61,069 nt of DNA from JAAAOZ01 sp964496595 (GCA_964496595.1 CAZCAI010000008.1:1-61069); one strand, 5' to 3'. Positions 35,265 to 44,976 are shown, counted from the stretch's first letter. Numbers and translations: made by a program. Notes: generated by a model not told the origin, from the sequence alone.

Positions 35265-36100
35265 ACGACGGCCTAGGGGTGTGGTTGCGCCGCGCGCGTG
35301 AATCTCGTCAACTCACCTTGGAGGATGCTGAGGAGGCCTTGCGCATTCGCAAGCGCTATCTTCAGGCCTTAGAGGTGAGTGACTATGCCGCATTGCCCGG
35401 CGAGATTCAAGCGCGTGGATTTTTACGCAACTACGCCCGCTTTCTGGGTCTCCCTGTTGAAGATGTCCTGGATCGTTATGATGCCGAGGCTCAAGGTCAC
35501 CCGGTTCAACCCCGGATGCGCCAGGCCTCGGAGAATGCTCAACGTCGCTTCGCCAACCGTCCGGCGGTCTTCGCGCCCCCACCCTCTGAGACGGAGGAGA
35601 TGACGACGCAATCGCGCTCGCTCCCCACGAATGTGGTGATCTTCTTGTTGGGCGCGTTGGCCTTCTTCGTTTTGATCGCTTTCGGGAGCTTCGTCTGGCT
35701 CCGACTCATCTCGGCGCCAAATCCGACGCCAACGCCTGATCCTGCCGTCACGGTGACGGAGTCGGACGACGACCCGGCCCTCACGCCGGAAGGGACGCCG
35801 CCGACCTCAGAACCGCAGTTTGTCCCGGCGCCAGATGGCCTGGTGCATCTCCGGCTAGCGCCGCAGGAGCATGCGTGGGTGAGTATTTCTGCCGATGAAC
35901 GCATCGAATTTCAGGGCGTGGCGGAGACCAATCAGGTGCTGGAAACCTCGGCCCAGGAAATTATCATCGTCTCGACCGGCAATGGCGGCGCCTTTCAGCT
36001 TTACGTCAACGGCTCCGATTGGGGGATGTTAGGCGAGCAGGGCGAGATCGTCCGGCGGGCATGGTCGCCCACCGGCGAAGTATCGTTGGAGGAACCATGA
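35261..36100 (+). CDS. RodZ-like membrane protein (HTH_25, TM, DUF4115)
   Basis: Encodes 279 residues. A Cro-like HTH_25 domain (about 6-70; LTLEDAEEALRIRKRYLQAL) and a cytoplasmic linker precede one membrane helix (about 124-147; VVIFLLGALAFFVLIAFGSF), a Pro/Thr/Asp linker and a C-terminal beta domain (about 185-275) of the RodZ C-terminal type. In rods RodZ links MreB to the wall-synthesis machinery; no mre genes are present here. ATGA overlaps on both sides tie it to rplI and rimO. Confidence 0.88.
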   Translation: MNDGLGVWLRRARESRQLTLEDAEEALRIRKRYLQALEVSDYAALPGEIQARGFLRNYARFLGLPVEDVLDRYDAEAQGHPVQPRMRQASENAQRRFANRPAVFAPPPSETEEMTTQSRSLPTNVVIFLLGALAFFVLIAFGSFVWLRLISAPNPTPTPDPAVTVTESDDDPALTPEGTPPTSEPQFVPAPDGLVHLRLAPQEHAWVSISADERIEFQGVAETNQVLETSAQEIIIVSTGNGGAFQLYVNGSDWGMLGEQGEIVRRAWSPTGEVSLEEP

Positions 36101-37488
36101 ACCATGACCATTCGCTAAAGTCTCCCAGGGGCGCTCAGCGCCCCTTTCGTTTTTACATCGCCTCGTTGGGATGTCCGAAGAATACGGTCGATTCCAACGC
36201 GATGGGCCTCTTGCTACAACGCGCCGGCTACGAGGCGACACTAGATCCCCACAAGGCCGATGTCCTCATCGTCAACACCTGCGGATTCATCGAGTTGGCG
36301 CGCGAGGAGTCCTTCGAGACTCTCCAGGCGTTAGCGGCGCAGATGCGACCGGAACAGCGGATCATCGCGGCGGGATGCTGGGCGCAGCGCGCGCCCGATT
36401 GGTTGCTGGAAGCCCTCCCCGCACTCGACGCCGTGATCGGCACACGAACCTGGCCGGGGATCGTGCCCCTGGTTGAGCAGTTGTTGTCCGAGGATGAGGA
36501 TGAGCGCTCGATCTATGAACTGGTTCAGGAGCGCCCCTTTATGTTGCCGGAAGAGGCCGATGTGCCCGGCTACGTGATCTCCGGCCCCAGCGCCTTCCTT
36601 AAGATCGCCGATGGCTGTAGTCGCCAATGCGCCTTCTGCGCGATTCCGGGGATCAAAGGCGCGGCGGCGAGTCGGTCAATGGAGGCCATCCTCCAAGATG
36701 CGCGCCAATTGCAGGAGTTGGGCATCTTGGAGATCAACCTCATTGCGCAGGATGCAACCGCCTACGGGCTGGATCGCGGCATCGAGGATGGTCTGGCCAG
36801 ACTGCTGGAGCGATTGGTCGTCGAAGTCCCGGATCTGCCATGGATTCGCGTTCTCTACACCTTCCCCGGGTTCATCACCCCGCGTCTGATCGATACCATC
36901 GCCCAGCACGAGCAGATTCTGAACTACATCGATATTCCGCTTCAGCACGCGCACCCCGATGTCTTGCGGCGGATGCGGCGTCCCGCCGATGTGGCGGGCG
37001 TCCGGCAGATGATCGCCGACTTGCGCGCGCGCATTCCCGGCGTCGCCGTCCGCACCGCGATGATCGTCGGCTTCCCCGGCGAGACAGAGGGGGAGTTCCG
37101 CGCCCTGTTAGATTTCGTCAACGAGATGCGCTTTGATCGGATGGGCGTCTTTACCTACTCGGAAGAGATCGGAACGCCCGCCGCCGATCTCGACGATGAC
37201 GTCCCGCCGGAGGTCAAAGAGGAGCGCTATGCGGCGCTGATGGTGGCGCAACAGTCGATTTCCCACAAGAAGAATCTGTCGTTCGTCGGCAAGCGGATGG
37301 AGGTGCTGCTGGAGGGCACGGGCGACGATCTAACTGTCGGGCGCTCCTACCGCGACGCCCCGGAGATCGATGGCATGGTGCTCGTCCGCGAGGAGTTACC
37401 CACACATCGCATCGTCACGGTCGAGGTGACGGATGCAATGGTCTACGACCTCATCGGCCGGGTGGCGCCGGCCAACGGCTCAGCATAA
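36097..37488 (+). CDS. rimO: Ribosomal protein S12 methylthiotransferase RimO
   Basis: Encodes 463 residues. The start at 36097 (overlapping the previous stop as ATGA, with GGAGG ahead) is preferred to a longer frame. The N-terminal MTTase domain carries conserved cysteines (SLGCPKN with Cys26, VNTCGF, AAGCWAQR) for the auxiliary cluster. The radical-SAM motif is CSRQCAFC (Cys174, Cys178, Cys181), and a TRAM domain closes the protein. It adds a methylthio group to Asp of ribosomal protein S12, using S-adenosylmethionine. The SLGCPKN start favours RimO over the tRNA enzyme MiaB. Confidence 0.93.
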   Translation: MNHDHSLKSPRGAQRPFRFYIASLGCPKNTVDSNAMGLLLQRAGYEATLDPHKADVLIVNTCGFIELAREESFETLQALAAQMRPEQRIIAAGCWAQRAPDWLLEALPALDAVIGTRTWPGIVPLVEQLLSEDEDERSIYELVQERPFMLPEEADVPGYVISGPSAFLKIADGCSRQCAFCAIPGIKGAAASRSMEAILQDARQLQELGILEINLIAQDATAYGLDRGIEDGLARLLERLVVEVPDLPWIRVLYTFPGFITPRLIDTIAQHEQILNYIDIPLQHAHPDVLRRMRRPADVAGVRQMIADLRARIPGVAVRTAMIVGFPGETEGEFRALLDFVNEMRFDRMGVFTYSEEIGTPAADLDDDVPPEVKEERYAALMVAQQSISHKKNLSFVGKRMEVLLEGTGDDLTVGRSYRDAPEIDGMVLVREELPTHRIVTVEVTDAMVYDLIGRVAPANGSA

Positions 37489-37505
37489 GCCCCGATATAA
37501 GCCAC

Positions 37506-38360
37506 ATGAAGGATCATTCGCATCGCACTTGGGTGGTGTGGGGGCTGCTGCTCTTTGCGCTAAGTTGCACCATGGCGCGATGGCGTCCGACACCGACGCC
37601 AACGCCGACGCTCACCTCGACATTGTCGCCCACCGCGACTGCCGCGCCCTCGCCGACGCCCTTAGATCCTGATACCGGCTGGCAGCCGCTGGATGTAGGG
37701 CTGGAGCAGCGAAGCCTCAACGTCGAGCTGGGCGAGTTGACGGAGCGTGTCACGATCCTGCGCGTCGATCCCGCCCAGGCGCGATTCCGCGTCATCTATG
37801 CACCCGGCGATCCGCGCCTGGTCAGCGTTTGGGGCGAGCAGACGGGCGTCCGCGCGGCCATCAATGCCGGCTATTTCACCGAGGTCTACGAGGCGACCGG
37901 GCTGATTATCAGCAATGGCGAGCGTTTCGGCGCGACCTACGGGGACTTCGCCGGGATGTTCACGGTTCCCTTCCAGGGGCGACCCGATCTGCGCTGGCTG
38001 CGACAACAGCCCTACGACCCCACGGAGCCGTTGTCGGGCGCGGTGCAGAGCTTCCCGCTCCTGGTCAAACCCGGCGGCGAGCTGGGATTTCCTCTTTCAG
38101 CGGATAATGGCGCCCGCGCGCGCCGCTCGGTGATCGCCAAGGATCGCGCCGGTCGCATCCTGCTGATGGCGGCGCCGCGCGGTTACTTCACGTTGCACGA
38201 GCTTTCCGCGTGGCTCACAGCCTCCGATCTCGACCTTGACAGCGCGCTCAACTTAGATGGCGGGCCATCGACCGGATTATGGGCTGCCGCTGGGGCGCTC
38301 CCGCCATTGCCCGCACTCGATTCACTGGGGCCGGTGCCGGCGGTCATCGTCGTTGAATAA
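37506..38360 (+). CDS. Phosphodiester glycosidase-family lipoprotein (DUF2233/NAGPA)
   Basis: Encodes 284 residues. The lipobox LFALSC predicts lipidation at Cys21; a Pro/Thr linker spans 25-55. The NAGPA-type domain fills 65-284, with AAINAGYFTEVY, ARRSVIAKDRAGRILLM and the hallmark LNLDGGPSTGLW near the C terminus. Family members remove or expose GlcNAc linked through phosphodiesters, or act on exopolysaccharides. No good ribosome-binding site precedes the start, which may depend on coupling to rimO 17 bp upstream. Confidence 0.88.
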   Translation: MKDHSHRTWVVWGLLLFALSCTMARWRPTPTPTPTLTSTLSPTATAAPSPTPLDPDTGWQPLDVGLEQRSLNVELGELTERVTILRVDPAQARFRVIYAPGDPRLVSVWGEQTGVRAAINAGYFTEVYEATGLIISNGERFGATYGDFAGMFTVPFQGRPDLRWLRQQPYDPTEPLSGAVQSFPLLVKPGGELGFPLSADNGARARRSVIAKDRAGRILLMAAPRGYFTLHELSAWLTASDLDLDSALNLDGGPSTGLWAAAGALPPLPALDSLGPVPAVIVVE

Positions 38361-38374
38361 GAGCGCATCGAATA

Positions 38375-38419
38375 AAAAAACGCCCCCTCATTTGCCGTGA
38401 CTCTGGCAAATGAGGGGGC
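38375..38419 (-). terminator. Terminator, strongest on the minus strand
   Basis: GCCCCCTCATTTGCC, 8-nt loop and its exact complement; on the minus strand it is followed by GTTTTTTTATTCG. Ends the degV transcript and probably the convergent glycosidase transcript too. Confidence 0.9.
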
Positions 38420-38443
38420 ATTTCGCTATCTTAACCTGATTGG

Positions 38444-39283
38444 TCAGTTCGCGATGGGCGTCGCCGCGATGCCTAGCACCCCTGGGCCGACGTGCGATCC
38501 GATCACCGGGCCGATCTCGTTGATGAACGTCTCTGTGCAGTTGAAGCGATCGCGAACCATCGCAGCTAACTTCTCCGCATCCTCTTCGCATTGAATGTGC
38601 GTGATTCCGGCATAGATGGGCTGAGAATCCAATGTCTCGCTCAGCTCATCCAACATCTTGAGGATGCCCCGTTTGCGGGTGCGCGCTACCCCATGGCCCT
38701 CAATTTTTCCTTTATCCAGGTAGAGCAGAGGGCGCAGATGCAACATCGAGCCCAGGAATTTAGTGGCACCGTTAATGCGCCCCCCCTTCGCCAGATAATC
38801 CAACGTCTCCACCAGGAAGAAGACCTGTTGGCGCTGCGCCAAGGACTCGATTAAAGCGGCGGTCTCGGCAGCGCCGGCACCAGATTCGATGGCCTCAGCC
38901 GCCATCATCACCAGCGACGCCAAGCCAACGGAGGTGGTGTGGGTGTCGATCACTGTGATGCGATCCGGGGCCACTTCCTGCGCCGCCATCTCGGCGACCA
39001 GGGGGGTGCCGCTCAATCCCCCGGAGATGTGAATGGAGAGGATCTCGTCGCCATTCTGGAGTAATGAGGAATACAAGCTCATAAATTCCCCTGGCGCCGG
39101 TTGACTGGTTGTAGGCGCCTTCTCCACGCTATCCAGATGGGTGTAGAATTCCTTCTGCGAAATCTTGTCCTCGTCGAAGGTCTCTTCGCCGACGGTGATC
39201 TTGAGCGGCACCGTGTGAATATTTCGACTCTCCAATATCGACGCTGGCAGATATGCCGTTGTGTCCGTTACAATGTGAATCAT
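38444..39283 (-). CDS. DegV-family fatty-acid-binding protein
   Basis: Encodes 279 residues. The ATG at 39283, with AGAGGAGG five bases ahead, gives the family N terminus IHIVTDTTAYLP; upstream residues of the open frame are not conserved. Blocks TSQPAPGEFMSLY, SIHISGGLSGT and FLVETLDYLAKGGRI are diagnostic. DegV/FakB proteins bind a fatty acid and present it to the kinase FakA for phosphorylation. No fakA is nearby. A small hairpin (CCCTGGC/GCCAGGG, 39318-39338) lies in the leader. Confidence 0.9.
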   Translation of the reverse strand: MIHIVTDTTAYLPASILESRNIHTVPLKITVGEETFDEDKISQKEFYTHLDSVEKAPTTSQPAPGEFMSLYSSLLQNGDEILSIHISGGLSGTPLVAEMAAQEVAPDRITVIDTHTTSVGLASLVMMAAEAIESGAGAAETAALIESLAQRQQVFFLVETLDYLAKGGRINGATKFLGSMLHLRPLLYLDKGKIEGHGVARTRKRGILKMLDELSETLDSQPIYAGITHIQCEEDAEKLAAMVRDRFNCTETFINEIGPVIGSHVGPGVLGIAATPIAN

Positions 39284-39670
39284 AATAGCCTCCTCTGTAC
39301 TGATAGGGAAAATGATTCCCTGGCACATCACGCCAGGGGAAGGGAGGCTTCAGGAGCATCACTCGGTCGTTATGTATCATGGTGCGTAATAGGGGGCGTT
39401 CCAGAAAGACAAGGTTCCCAAAAGCAAGCGCTTTTTCCATAAATATCGACAGGAAAAAGCGCCAACTCCGGAAGATTAGCGTCTGAAACTTTCGTTGTAT
39501 CATAGGATCCGGGCCGTTTACTAAGGTACGTCCGATTGATATAGATGGATAGATTGCCAATAAGCATGGGCCAAATGATTAACAGAGCGATAAAGGCTCC
39601 TTCAGCACTCCCAAATAAACATTCTCATTATAACGCATTTGAGGGGAGCGCAAAGCAAACCGCCAGACGA

Positions 39671-39867
39671 AGGGCTTTCCCATTTTGATATCTGTTTAGT
39701 TCTATGAGCAGACCAGGGTGCAACGCACTTGAACTGAAGGAAAGACAAAACCTCATGTAGTATATGCCTGACGACAAGCCTGAAAGTGCGTTGCACCTCA
39801 CAAGACTAAACAGTCACCCATTTTGTAATTACACCCTATCCGCCTGGATCTAAAATGGGAAAGCCCT
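39671..39867. mobile_element. R3-containing miniature element with three nested inverted repeats
   Basis: Outer perfect 16-bp ends AGGGCTTTCCCATTTT (39671-39686) and AAAATGGGAAAGCCCT (39852-39867); middle pair CTGTTTAGT/ACTAAACAG (39692-39700/39805-39813); inner pair GGTGCAACGCACTT/AAGTGCGTTGCACC (39717-39730/39784-39797). The inner and middle parts are shared with the R3 copies at 5282 and 16069; the outer ends are unique here. No coding sequence. The remaining part of the 39284-39885 space holds no gene. Confidence 0.8.
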
Positions 39868-39885
39868 ATCAAACGAGTGCTCTGG

Positions 39886-42800
39886 TTATGGTTTCGATGT
39901 GATGGAGGGCGTCAGGATGGCCCGGTCGCCGGGCAGCGGTTGCCCGGCGCTATCGACGGCGAGCAGGCGCGCGCCCGTCTCTGGATCGTACCAGCCGACG
40001 GCTAATCGATACGCGCTGCCGCCGATGCCATCGGCGGTCAAGGTAATGGTCTCGCTCACCACCTCGCCGGTCGCCCACAGGCTGGTGGGATAGGCCCACG
40101 CGCGCGGCATTGCGTCATCCTGCGCGATGATTTCCTCGGCGGCGGGATCGAAGAGATGAACGAAGCGTTTGTAATTGCGCGCCGGGGCTTGCTCCGCCTG
40201 CCACCATAGCGTCAGTTGGATGGCGTCCGCTTGTTGATCGAGATCATATCCCAACAAGTGGATTTTATCGCCAAACGAGACCCGTTGCTCATCCGGAAGA
40301 TCGGGAACCTCGAAGGTGCGGGGCCGGGGCGCAATGGTGATCGCTTGAGGCAGCGAGCACGTGACCAGCGGCGTGGAGGATAGTTCCGTGTGGAGTTGTA
40401 TCTGTAATTGATAATCGCCGGCGGGCAGCGTCGCGGGCAGATCCAGAGGGACGGGTTCTTTCACCCACGTCTGAGGCGGCCAATCGGAGGTGCGCGACCC
40501 CGGCGCGATGGACTTTTCCTCGAGTGCGACCGCGTCGCCCGCCGGCGTGAGCAGCGCCCAGGTCGCCCGCAGATCCGCTGTAGGCGCTGCGAGGGCCTCC
40601 CACATCGCCTGGAAAATCAGATCCTCACCCTCGGTGATCTCCTCCGGCAGCTCGACGTTGATCAGTCCCACGTGGGCCGCCTCGCAGATGGGCAGGGATT
40701 GCGCGTAGGCCCATTTGCAGCAGGAGGTATCCTGCTCCCGTCGTGTGGGATTTGACAATGTGATCGGTACATCCACCTCGCCGCCGCTCTCGGTCGCGCC
40801 CGCCGGCGTCTGGAAGTAGGTGATGACGCGGAGGGTATAGGCGCCGGGCGCCAGGCCTTCCGGCAGGGCGAGCCGGAGATGATCCGTAGTCAACTCGTCG
40901 GCGCGCCAGAGCGTCGTCGGCAGATAGCCGTAGCCGGGTTGGCCGTCCCACTGCGCCAACTGTCGCCCCTCGGTGTTGAACACGCGCAGCGAAAGGCTCC
41001 AATTGCGCGGCGTTCCCGGCGTTGACCACATCATTTTGAGATAAAGCTCTGTATGGGCAGTCTGAATTGCCGTAACGTCGTGCAGCGTGAGATCGCGGAA
41101 CTCCGCCAGCGGCGCGACTTCTTGGGGCACAGGCGGGCCTGCGGGCACGCGGACGGCGCCCACGTAGAGCGGTCCCATCCCGCGCCCTTGCGCCGTGCGC
41201 CCGAACAGCTCGCCTTGGGCACCAAAGAGTCGCAGTTCGATCAAGTAGAGGCCGCGCGCGAGATCCGGCGGCAGTTCCAGGCGCATCCGTTGGGGGCCGG
41301 GAAGCTCAAACGAGGTCCGCGCAAGTGCGTACTCAACGCCGTGGCGCGGCTCGGCGGACGAGACGACGCGCAGCGTGCCGGTGAGCGATGGCGTCGCCCG
41401 CGCTGACCAGGTGGGCGAGATGACCAATGTATCGCCAGGTTGGGCCGTCGCGGGCGCATAATCCAGCTCTTCCAATTGAACCGCCCCAAAATCTACCGGC
41501 CCGACGTGTGGGTAGGGCATCCGATGAAAGTCGAAGAAGGTCGCGTGGCTTTCAGGCACGCGTGACCAGAGCGCCGGGAGGGTCAGGCTGAGCGCCAGGA
41601 GACCCAGCGACCACAGCGCAAATCTGATTGTCTCAGTTTTACCCTTGCGAAGGTTGTCTAAGGCGCTCGATAGCCACGACACACTGCGCAATGCAAAACG
41701 CTTAAGTTTGAAGGGCTGTTGCCTAACCTTCGCAACGGCGCCTGAGGTTGCCATAAAATAGACGCCGCAGCCTATCCACGCCAGCAGGGCGATGAGGTTC
41801 GCCGCGACACGCAGCGGGGTGGCGCCCAGGCGCAGCGTGACGGTGTGCTCGCCGGCGGGCAGATCGACGGAGAGGCGCCCGGAGCCGGGCATCGCGTAGG
41901 CCTCGACCCGCGAGCCGTCCACGCGGGCGCGCCATCCCGGCCACCAGTTAAGTGGAAAGGCGACCGGCGCGGCGGCGTCCAACGTGACCGCCCATCTCTG
42001 TTTGATGGGCGTGCGTTTGAGCAATGTGGCTTCTAAAGCGGCGCCATCCGCTATCGGGTGCAATGCGCCATCCACCACCGCCGATGAGATGTACGGGCGG
42101 GGCACAACGTCGGCGGGGAGATATTCGTGGCGGATCGTCGTGCCGATGTTGCCGGTGAAGCTTTCGTACAACCGCAACTTCTCCCAGGTCACATCGTCCA
42201 CGCCGATGCGCAACCGATCCGGGCGCAGGCCCAGCAGCGCGGCGGCCATCGTAAGAGCGCACAGACCACCGCCTATCACCAGGCGAAGAATCTTTTTAGA
42301 GCCGCGATCGGTCTTGACGGGATCACGCGCCCCCAAGCTCCCCGTCACGATGGCGGTGAAGAGCGCCTGCACGGAGAGGAAGCGCCATGGAAATTGTGTC
42401 ATCTCCAGCAGCGGGAGGTGTGCCCACAGCGGGCGCGAGAGCGGCGTGATCATCGCCGTAGCCAGCGCCAGCCCGCAGAGCAGGTAAAGGTGATGGGCCG
42501 TTTCTCGTTTTTCCCGCACGATGCGAATAGCAAGGCTTACCACGCCTGAGAGCGCCAGCAAAGCCTGCACCCAGCCCATGGCGAATGGCCCGGCGCTTTC
42601 GATGGTGGTCGCGACACTGTAATCGAAACTCAAGGTCGATTGGATCAGATCCGCGCCCCGAAAGTGCCGGCTGTAGTGGAAATAGTCCGCCGTGAACGCT
42701 GCACCCATCTGCCCATAGCGCGTCTCGGCGATGGCGGGGAGCCAAAACCACGTGGTGAGCAGTATGCCCAGCACGAACGGCGCGCTCCAGATGAGCAGTC

Positions 42801-43521
42801 GCCTACGGAGATTTTGAATCGCAGCGCGATGCGAAATCATCCCTTGCACCAGGCCATAGAGCAGAGCGAACGGCGAGAAGATGAGCGCGGAGACGTTGTG
42901 CGTCAGGATCAGAGCGCCGTAGGCCAGGGCTGCTACGAACACACGCCGGAATGTAGCCCGCTCGGCCAGGCGATCCACCGCCCAGAGGATGAGCGGATAC
43001 CAGACGAAGGCCCAAAATTCGGAGAGCGAGTCGCCGCGCACGTAAACATTGACCATGTGGAAAGGCGCGAAGGTGTAGGCCGCCGCCGCGAGTAGCACGG
43101 CCACGCGAGATTGAAAAACGCGCTCGGCCCACAGCGCCATCGCCAGCGCAGCGCAGACAAAGCCCAAGGTTTGCACGGCCTGAATCGCTAAGAGGGGCGA
43201 AATCCCCAATGCCGTCAATCCGCCGCTGAGGTAAAAGGGCAGCGCGGCGTAATGATGAAAGAACGGATAACCCAACTCGTAGGCCGCGTGAGCCATCCAG
43301 CGGACGGGAAAGATGCCGTGGCGCAGGCTCTCGGCCATATCCAACGTGCGCTGGAGGAGAAAGGGACTATCTCCGCCGCCGCGCGTGTTGACGATGCCGA
43401 CGCCCCAGAGGGGGGCGGCGGCCAGCAGCCCCAGGATGATGCAGAGCGCGAGGCGAAGATAGCGAAGATAACGGCGGCGCACGTCGCTCTGGGATGGGGA
43501 TTCGTGAGAAGACGCCATCAC
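39886..43521 (-). CDS. Giant PTPS-related membrane protein (glycosyltransferase-like)
   Basis: Encodes 1211 residues from GTG at 43521 (or ATG one codon later). The first 400 residues contain about 10 hydrophobic segments and match the PTPS-related/6-pyruvoyl-tetrahydropterin synthase-related membrane family (GVGIVNTRGGGDSPFLLQR, GYPFFHHYAALPFYL, FAPFHMVNVYVRGDS), which resembles GT-C glycosyltransferases. A further membrane helix near 572-592, then another near 645-665, precede several extracytoplasmic beta modules (YKRFVHLFDPAAEE, TLWWQAEQAP). Codons 595-627 coincide exactly with an R2 element, so 33 residues between two membrane helices derive from a repeat. Likely role in surface glycan assembly. 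Confidence 0.8.
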   Translation of the reverse strand: MMASSHESPSQSDVRRRYLRYLRLALCIILGLLAAAPLWGVGIVNTRGGGDSPFLLQRTLDMAESLRHGIFPVRWMAHAAYELGYPFFHHYAALPFYLSGGLTALGISPLLAIQAVQTLGFVCAALAMALWAERVFQSRVAVLLAAAAYTFAPFHMVNVYVRGDSLSEFWAFVWYPLILWAVDRLAERATFRRVFVAALAYGALILTHNVSALIFSPFALLYGLVQGMISHRAAIQNLRRRLLIWSAPFVLGILLTTWFWLPAIAETRYGQMGAAFTADYFHYSRHFRGADLIQSTLSFDYSVATTIESAGPFAMGWVQALLALSGVVSLAIRIVREKRETAHHLYLLCGLALATAMITPLSRPLWAHLPLLEMTQFPWRFLSVQALFTAIVTGSLGARDPVKTDRGSKKILRLVIGGGLCALTMAAALLGLRPDRLRIGVDDVTWEKLRLYESFTGNIGTTIRHEYLPADVVPRPYISSAVVDGALHPIADGAALEATLLKRTPIKQRWAVTLDAAAPVAFPLNWWPGWRARVDGSRVEAYAMPGSGRLSVDLPAGEHTVTLRLGATPLRVAANLIALLAWIGCGVYFMATSGAVAKVRQQPFKLKRFALRSVSWLSSALDNLRKGKTETIRFALWSLGLLALSLTLPALWSRVPESHATFFDFHRMPYPHVGPVDFGAVQLEELDYAPATAQPGDTLVISPTWSARATPSLTGTLRVVSSAEPRHGVEYALARTSFELPGPQRMRLELPPDLARGLYLIELRLFGAQGELFGRTAQGRGMGPLYVGAVRVPAGPPVPQEVAPLAEFRDLTLHDVTAIQTAHTELYLKMMWSTPGTPRNWSLSLRVFNTEGRQLAQWDGQPGYGYLPTTLWRADELTTDHLRLALPEGLAPGAYTLRVITYFQTPAGATESGGEVDVPITLSNPTRREQDTSCCKWAYAQSLPICEAAHVGLINVELPEEITEGEDLIFQAMWEALAAPTADLRATWALLTPAGDAVALEEKSIAPGSRTSDWPPQTWVKEPVPLDLPATLPAGDYQLQIQLHTELSSTPLVTCSLPQAITIAPRPRTFEVPDLPDEQRVSFGDKIHLLGYDLDQQADAIQLTLWWQAEQAPARNYKRFVHLFDPAAEEIIAQDDAMPRAWAYPTSLWATGEVVSETITLTADGIGGSAYRLAVGWYDPETGARLLAVDSAGQPLPGDRAILTPSITSKP
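41641..41739. mobile_element. R2 element, copy C, inside a coding sequence
   Basis: 99 bp bounded by ACCCTTGCGAAGGTT (41641-41655) and AACCTTCGCAACGGC (41725-41739). It corresponds exactly to 33 sense codons (595-627) of the minus-strand gene, encoding a basic segment starting AVAKVRQQPFK and ending SALDNLRKG. The reading frame is intact. Confidence 0.8.
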
Positions 43522-43537
43522 GTACTATTAGCGGCGC

Positions 43538-44764
43538 TCAGGCGTCGGGGGCGGGCGACGTTGTCGCCGGGTGGGCGGTCTCATACCGGCGCAACCAGCG
43601 CGGGAGACCAATCAGGGCGAGGAACCCTAAGAACAGCAGCCCGCCGATGATCAAGATGCCGGTGGCGGAGAGCATCATCCCTTCCACCGCCGCCGTTGAT
43701 CCCAGGCCCAGGCCGGCCCCGCCGATGGTGAGGAGCGTGCTGAAGTTCCACAGTCCATGGATGATCACCGCGCCGCCGTAGGTGAGAGGCAGCGCCCACC
43801 AGCCGCTGTGCCGTCGCCGCCACGTGATGCCCCATCCCAGGCCGATAAGGCCGCTGGTGATGGCGTGCATCACGGTAGCCATCGCGCGCGATCCGACGCC
43901 GCTGAGCCACCCGCCGGTCTCGCCCAGGCCCATCACACCGTTGGTCATGCCCTCCAGAATTGCAAAGCCGATGCCGCACGCCACGCCCCAAAGATACGCG
44001 CGCGTCAGGCTCGCGCGCTCGAAATGGCCCATCGCGCCCAAGACCAACGTTTTGCCCAGCTCTTCGATCAGGGGCGTCACCACAGCTAACGTCAGCCCCA
44101 GCACCGAGAGCACGATGGGCGAGGTGAGGATGCTCAACACTTCCTCCATATCCGGCGGCGGGACCTCCGCCCAGCTCTCGAACAACGTCATCAGCCGGGT
44201 GAGTTCCGCCTCGCCGCCGGGGACGACGGTTGCGATGATGATGACAACCATCATACTGACCGCAAATCCAATCAACTCGACCGGCAACGCGACGATGATC
44301 GTCATTGCGCCGCCCGTCAACGTGACCATCAACTGTCGCAGGGTCAGCGCGGCCTCGCGACCGGCCGCCCAGGAGATCAGCAGGAGCAGGAAGAGCGCGG
44401 GAAAGGCAATCATCCCCAGATGCAACGGGGCAAAGAGCGCGGAGAGTTGACGCGCGGGCGGGATCAAGAGCGCCAAGCCCAGCACAGCGGCAGTCAGCAG
44501 CAACAGGAGGCCTAAGCCGCCGGTCGAGTAGAATTTTGGCGAAGGCAGCCCATAATAGCCGGAGACGCCGGCCCAACTCAGCCCCACACCTAAGACAAGG
44601 CTCAACAATCCCACGCCGGTGAGCATCACAGTGAGAGGATCGCCCCCGCCGGACGAGAGCAGTACAACCAATCCCATCGTGGGCAGCGCGATGATGATCG
44701 TTATCATACCCAACCCGCCTACGATGGCCCATCCAGTACGATGTCGCTTTTGACTGGCGTTCAT
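43538..44764 (-). CDS. PrsW-family intramembrane metalloprotease
   Basis: Encodes 408 residues with about ten membrane segments. The active-site motifs of the PrsW group are present: EELGK (Glu234, Glu235, Lys238) and HGLWNF (His336, Asn340). Members cleave anti-sigma factors within the membrane in response to envelope stress. An ECF-like sigma factor is encoded at 5.4 kb but no anti-sigma factor is seen. AAAGGAG precedes the ATG. The giant glycosyltransferase-like gene starts 16 bp after its stop, so the two likely form one operon. Confidence 0.85.
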   Translation of the reverse strand: MNASQKRHRTGWAIVGGLGMITIIIALPTMGLVVLLSSGGGDPLTVMLTGVGLLSLVLGVGLSWAGVSGYYGLPSPKFYSTGGLGLLLLLTAAVLGLALLIPPARQLSALFAPLHLGMIAFPALFLLLLISWAAGREAALTLRQLMVTLTGGAMTIIVALPVELIGFAVSMMVVIIIATVVPGGEAELTRLMTLFESWAEVPPPDMEEVLSILTSPIVLSVLGLTLAVVTPLIEELGKTLVLGAMGHFERASLTRAYLWGVACGIGFAILEGMTNGVMGLGETGGWLSGVGSRAMATVMHAITSGLIGLGWGITWRRRHSGWWALPLTYGGAVIIHGLWNFSTLLTIGGAGLGLGSTAAVEGMMLSATGILIIGGLLFLGFLALIGLPRWLRRYETAHPATTSPAPDA

Positions 44765-44789
44765 AGCGCTCCTTTTTCAGATACAGATA

Positions 44790-44817
44790 ACGGGGGATAG
44801 ATTGGTCTACCCCCCGT
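44790..44817. terminator. Hairpin upstream of the PrsW gene
   Basis: ACGGGGG (44790-44796) pairs with CCCCCGT (44811-44817). No strong T-tract on either side. Together with a possible repeat at 44859-44940 (GTTCCA/TGGAAC ends, resembling 39398-39490) it fills the gap before the next gene. Confidence 0.4.
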
Positions 44818-44976
44818 TGTATGTTTGACTGGCGCACTCGCATTCTCGTGATTAGGCCGTTCCAAGAAAATAAACCTCCCAAATACAAGCAATCTCCCAA
44901 GGAAAAAGCATTTGGTTTGGAAGATTTTAAATTTTGGAACTACCTTAGAAGCGCGTGCGGGTCACATCAAACCCAG

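Noticed and set aside
39398..39490. Possible further repeat family shared with 44859-44940
   Set aside because: Short matches (GTTCCA ends, CAAGC, GGAAAAAGC, GGAAGATT) are suggestive, but the alignment needs a gap of about 12 bases and is too weak to call a family without a computed alignment.
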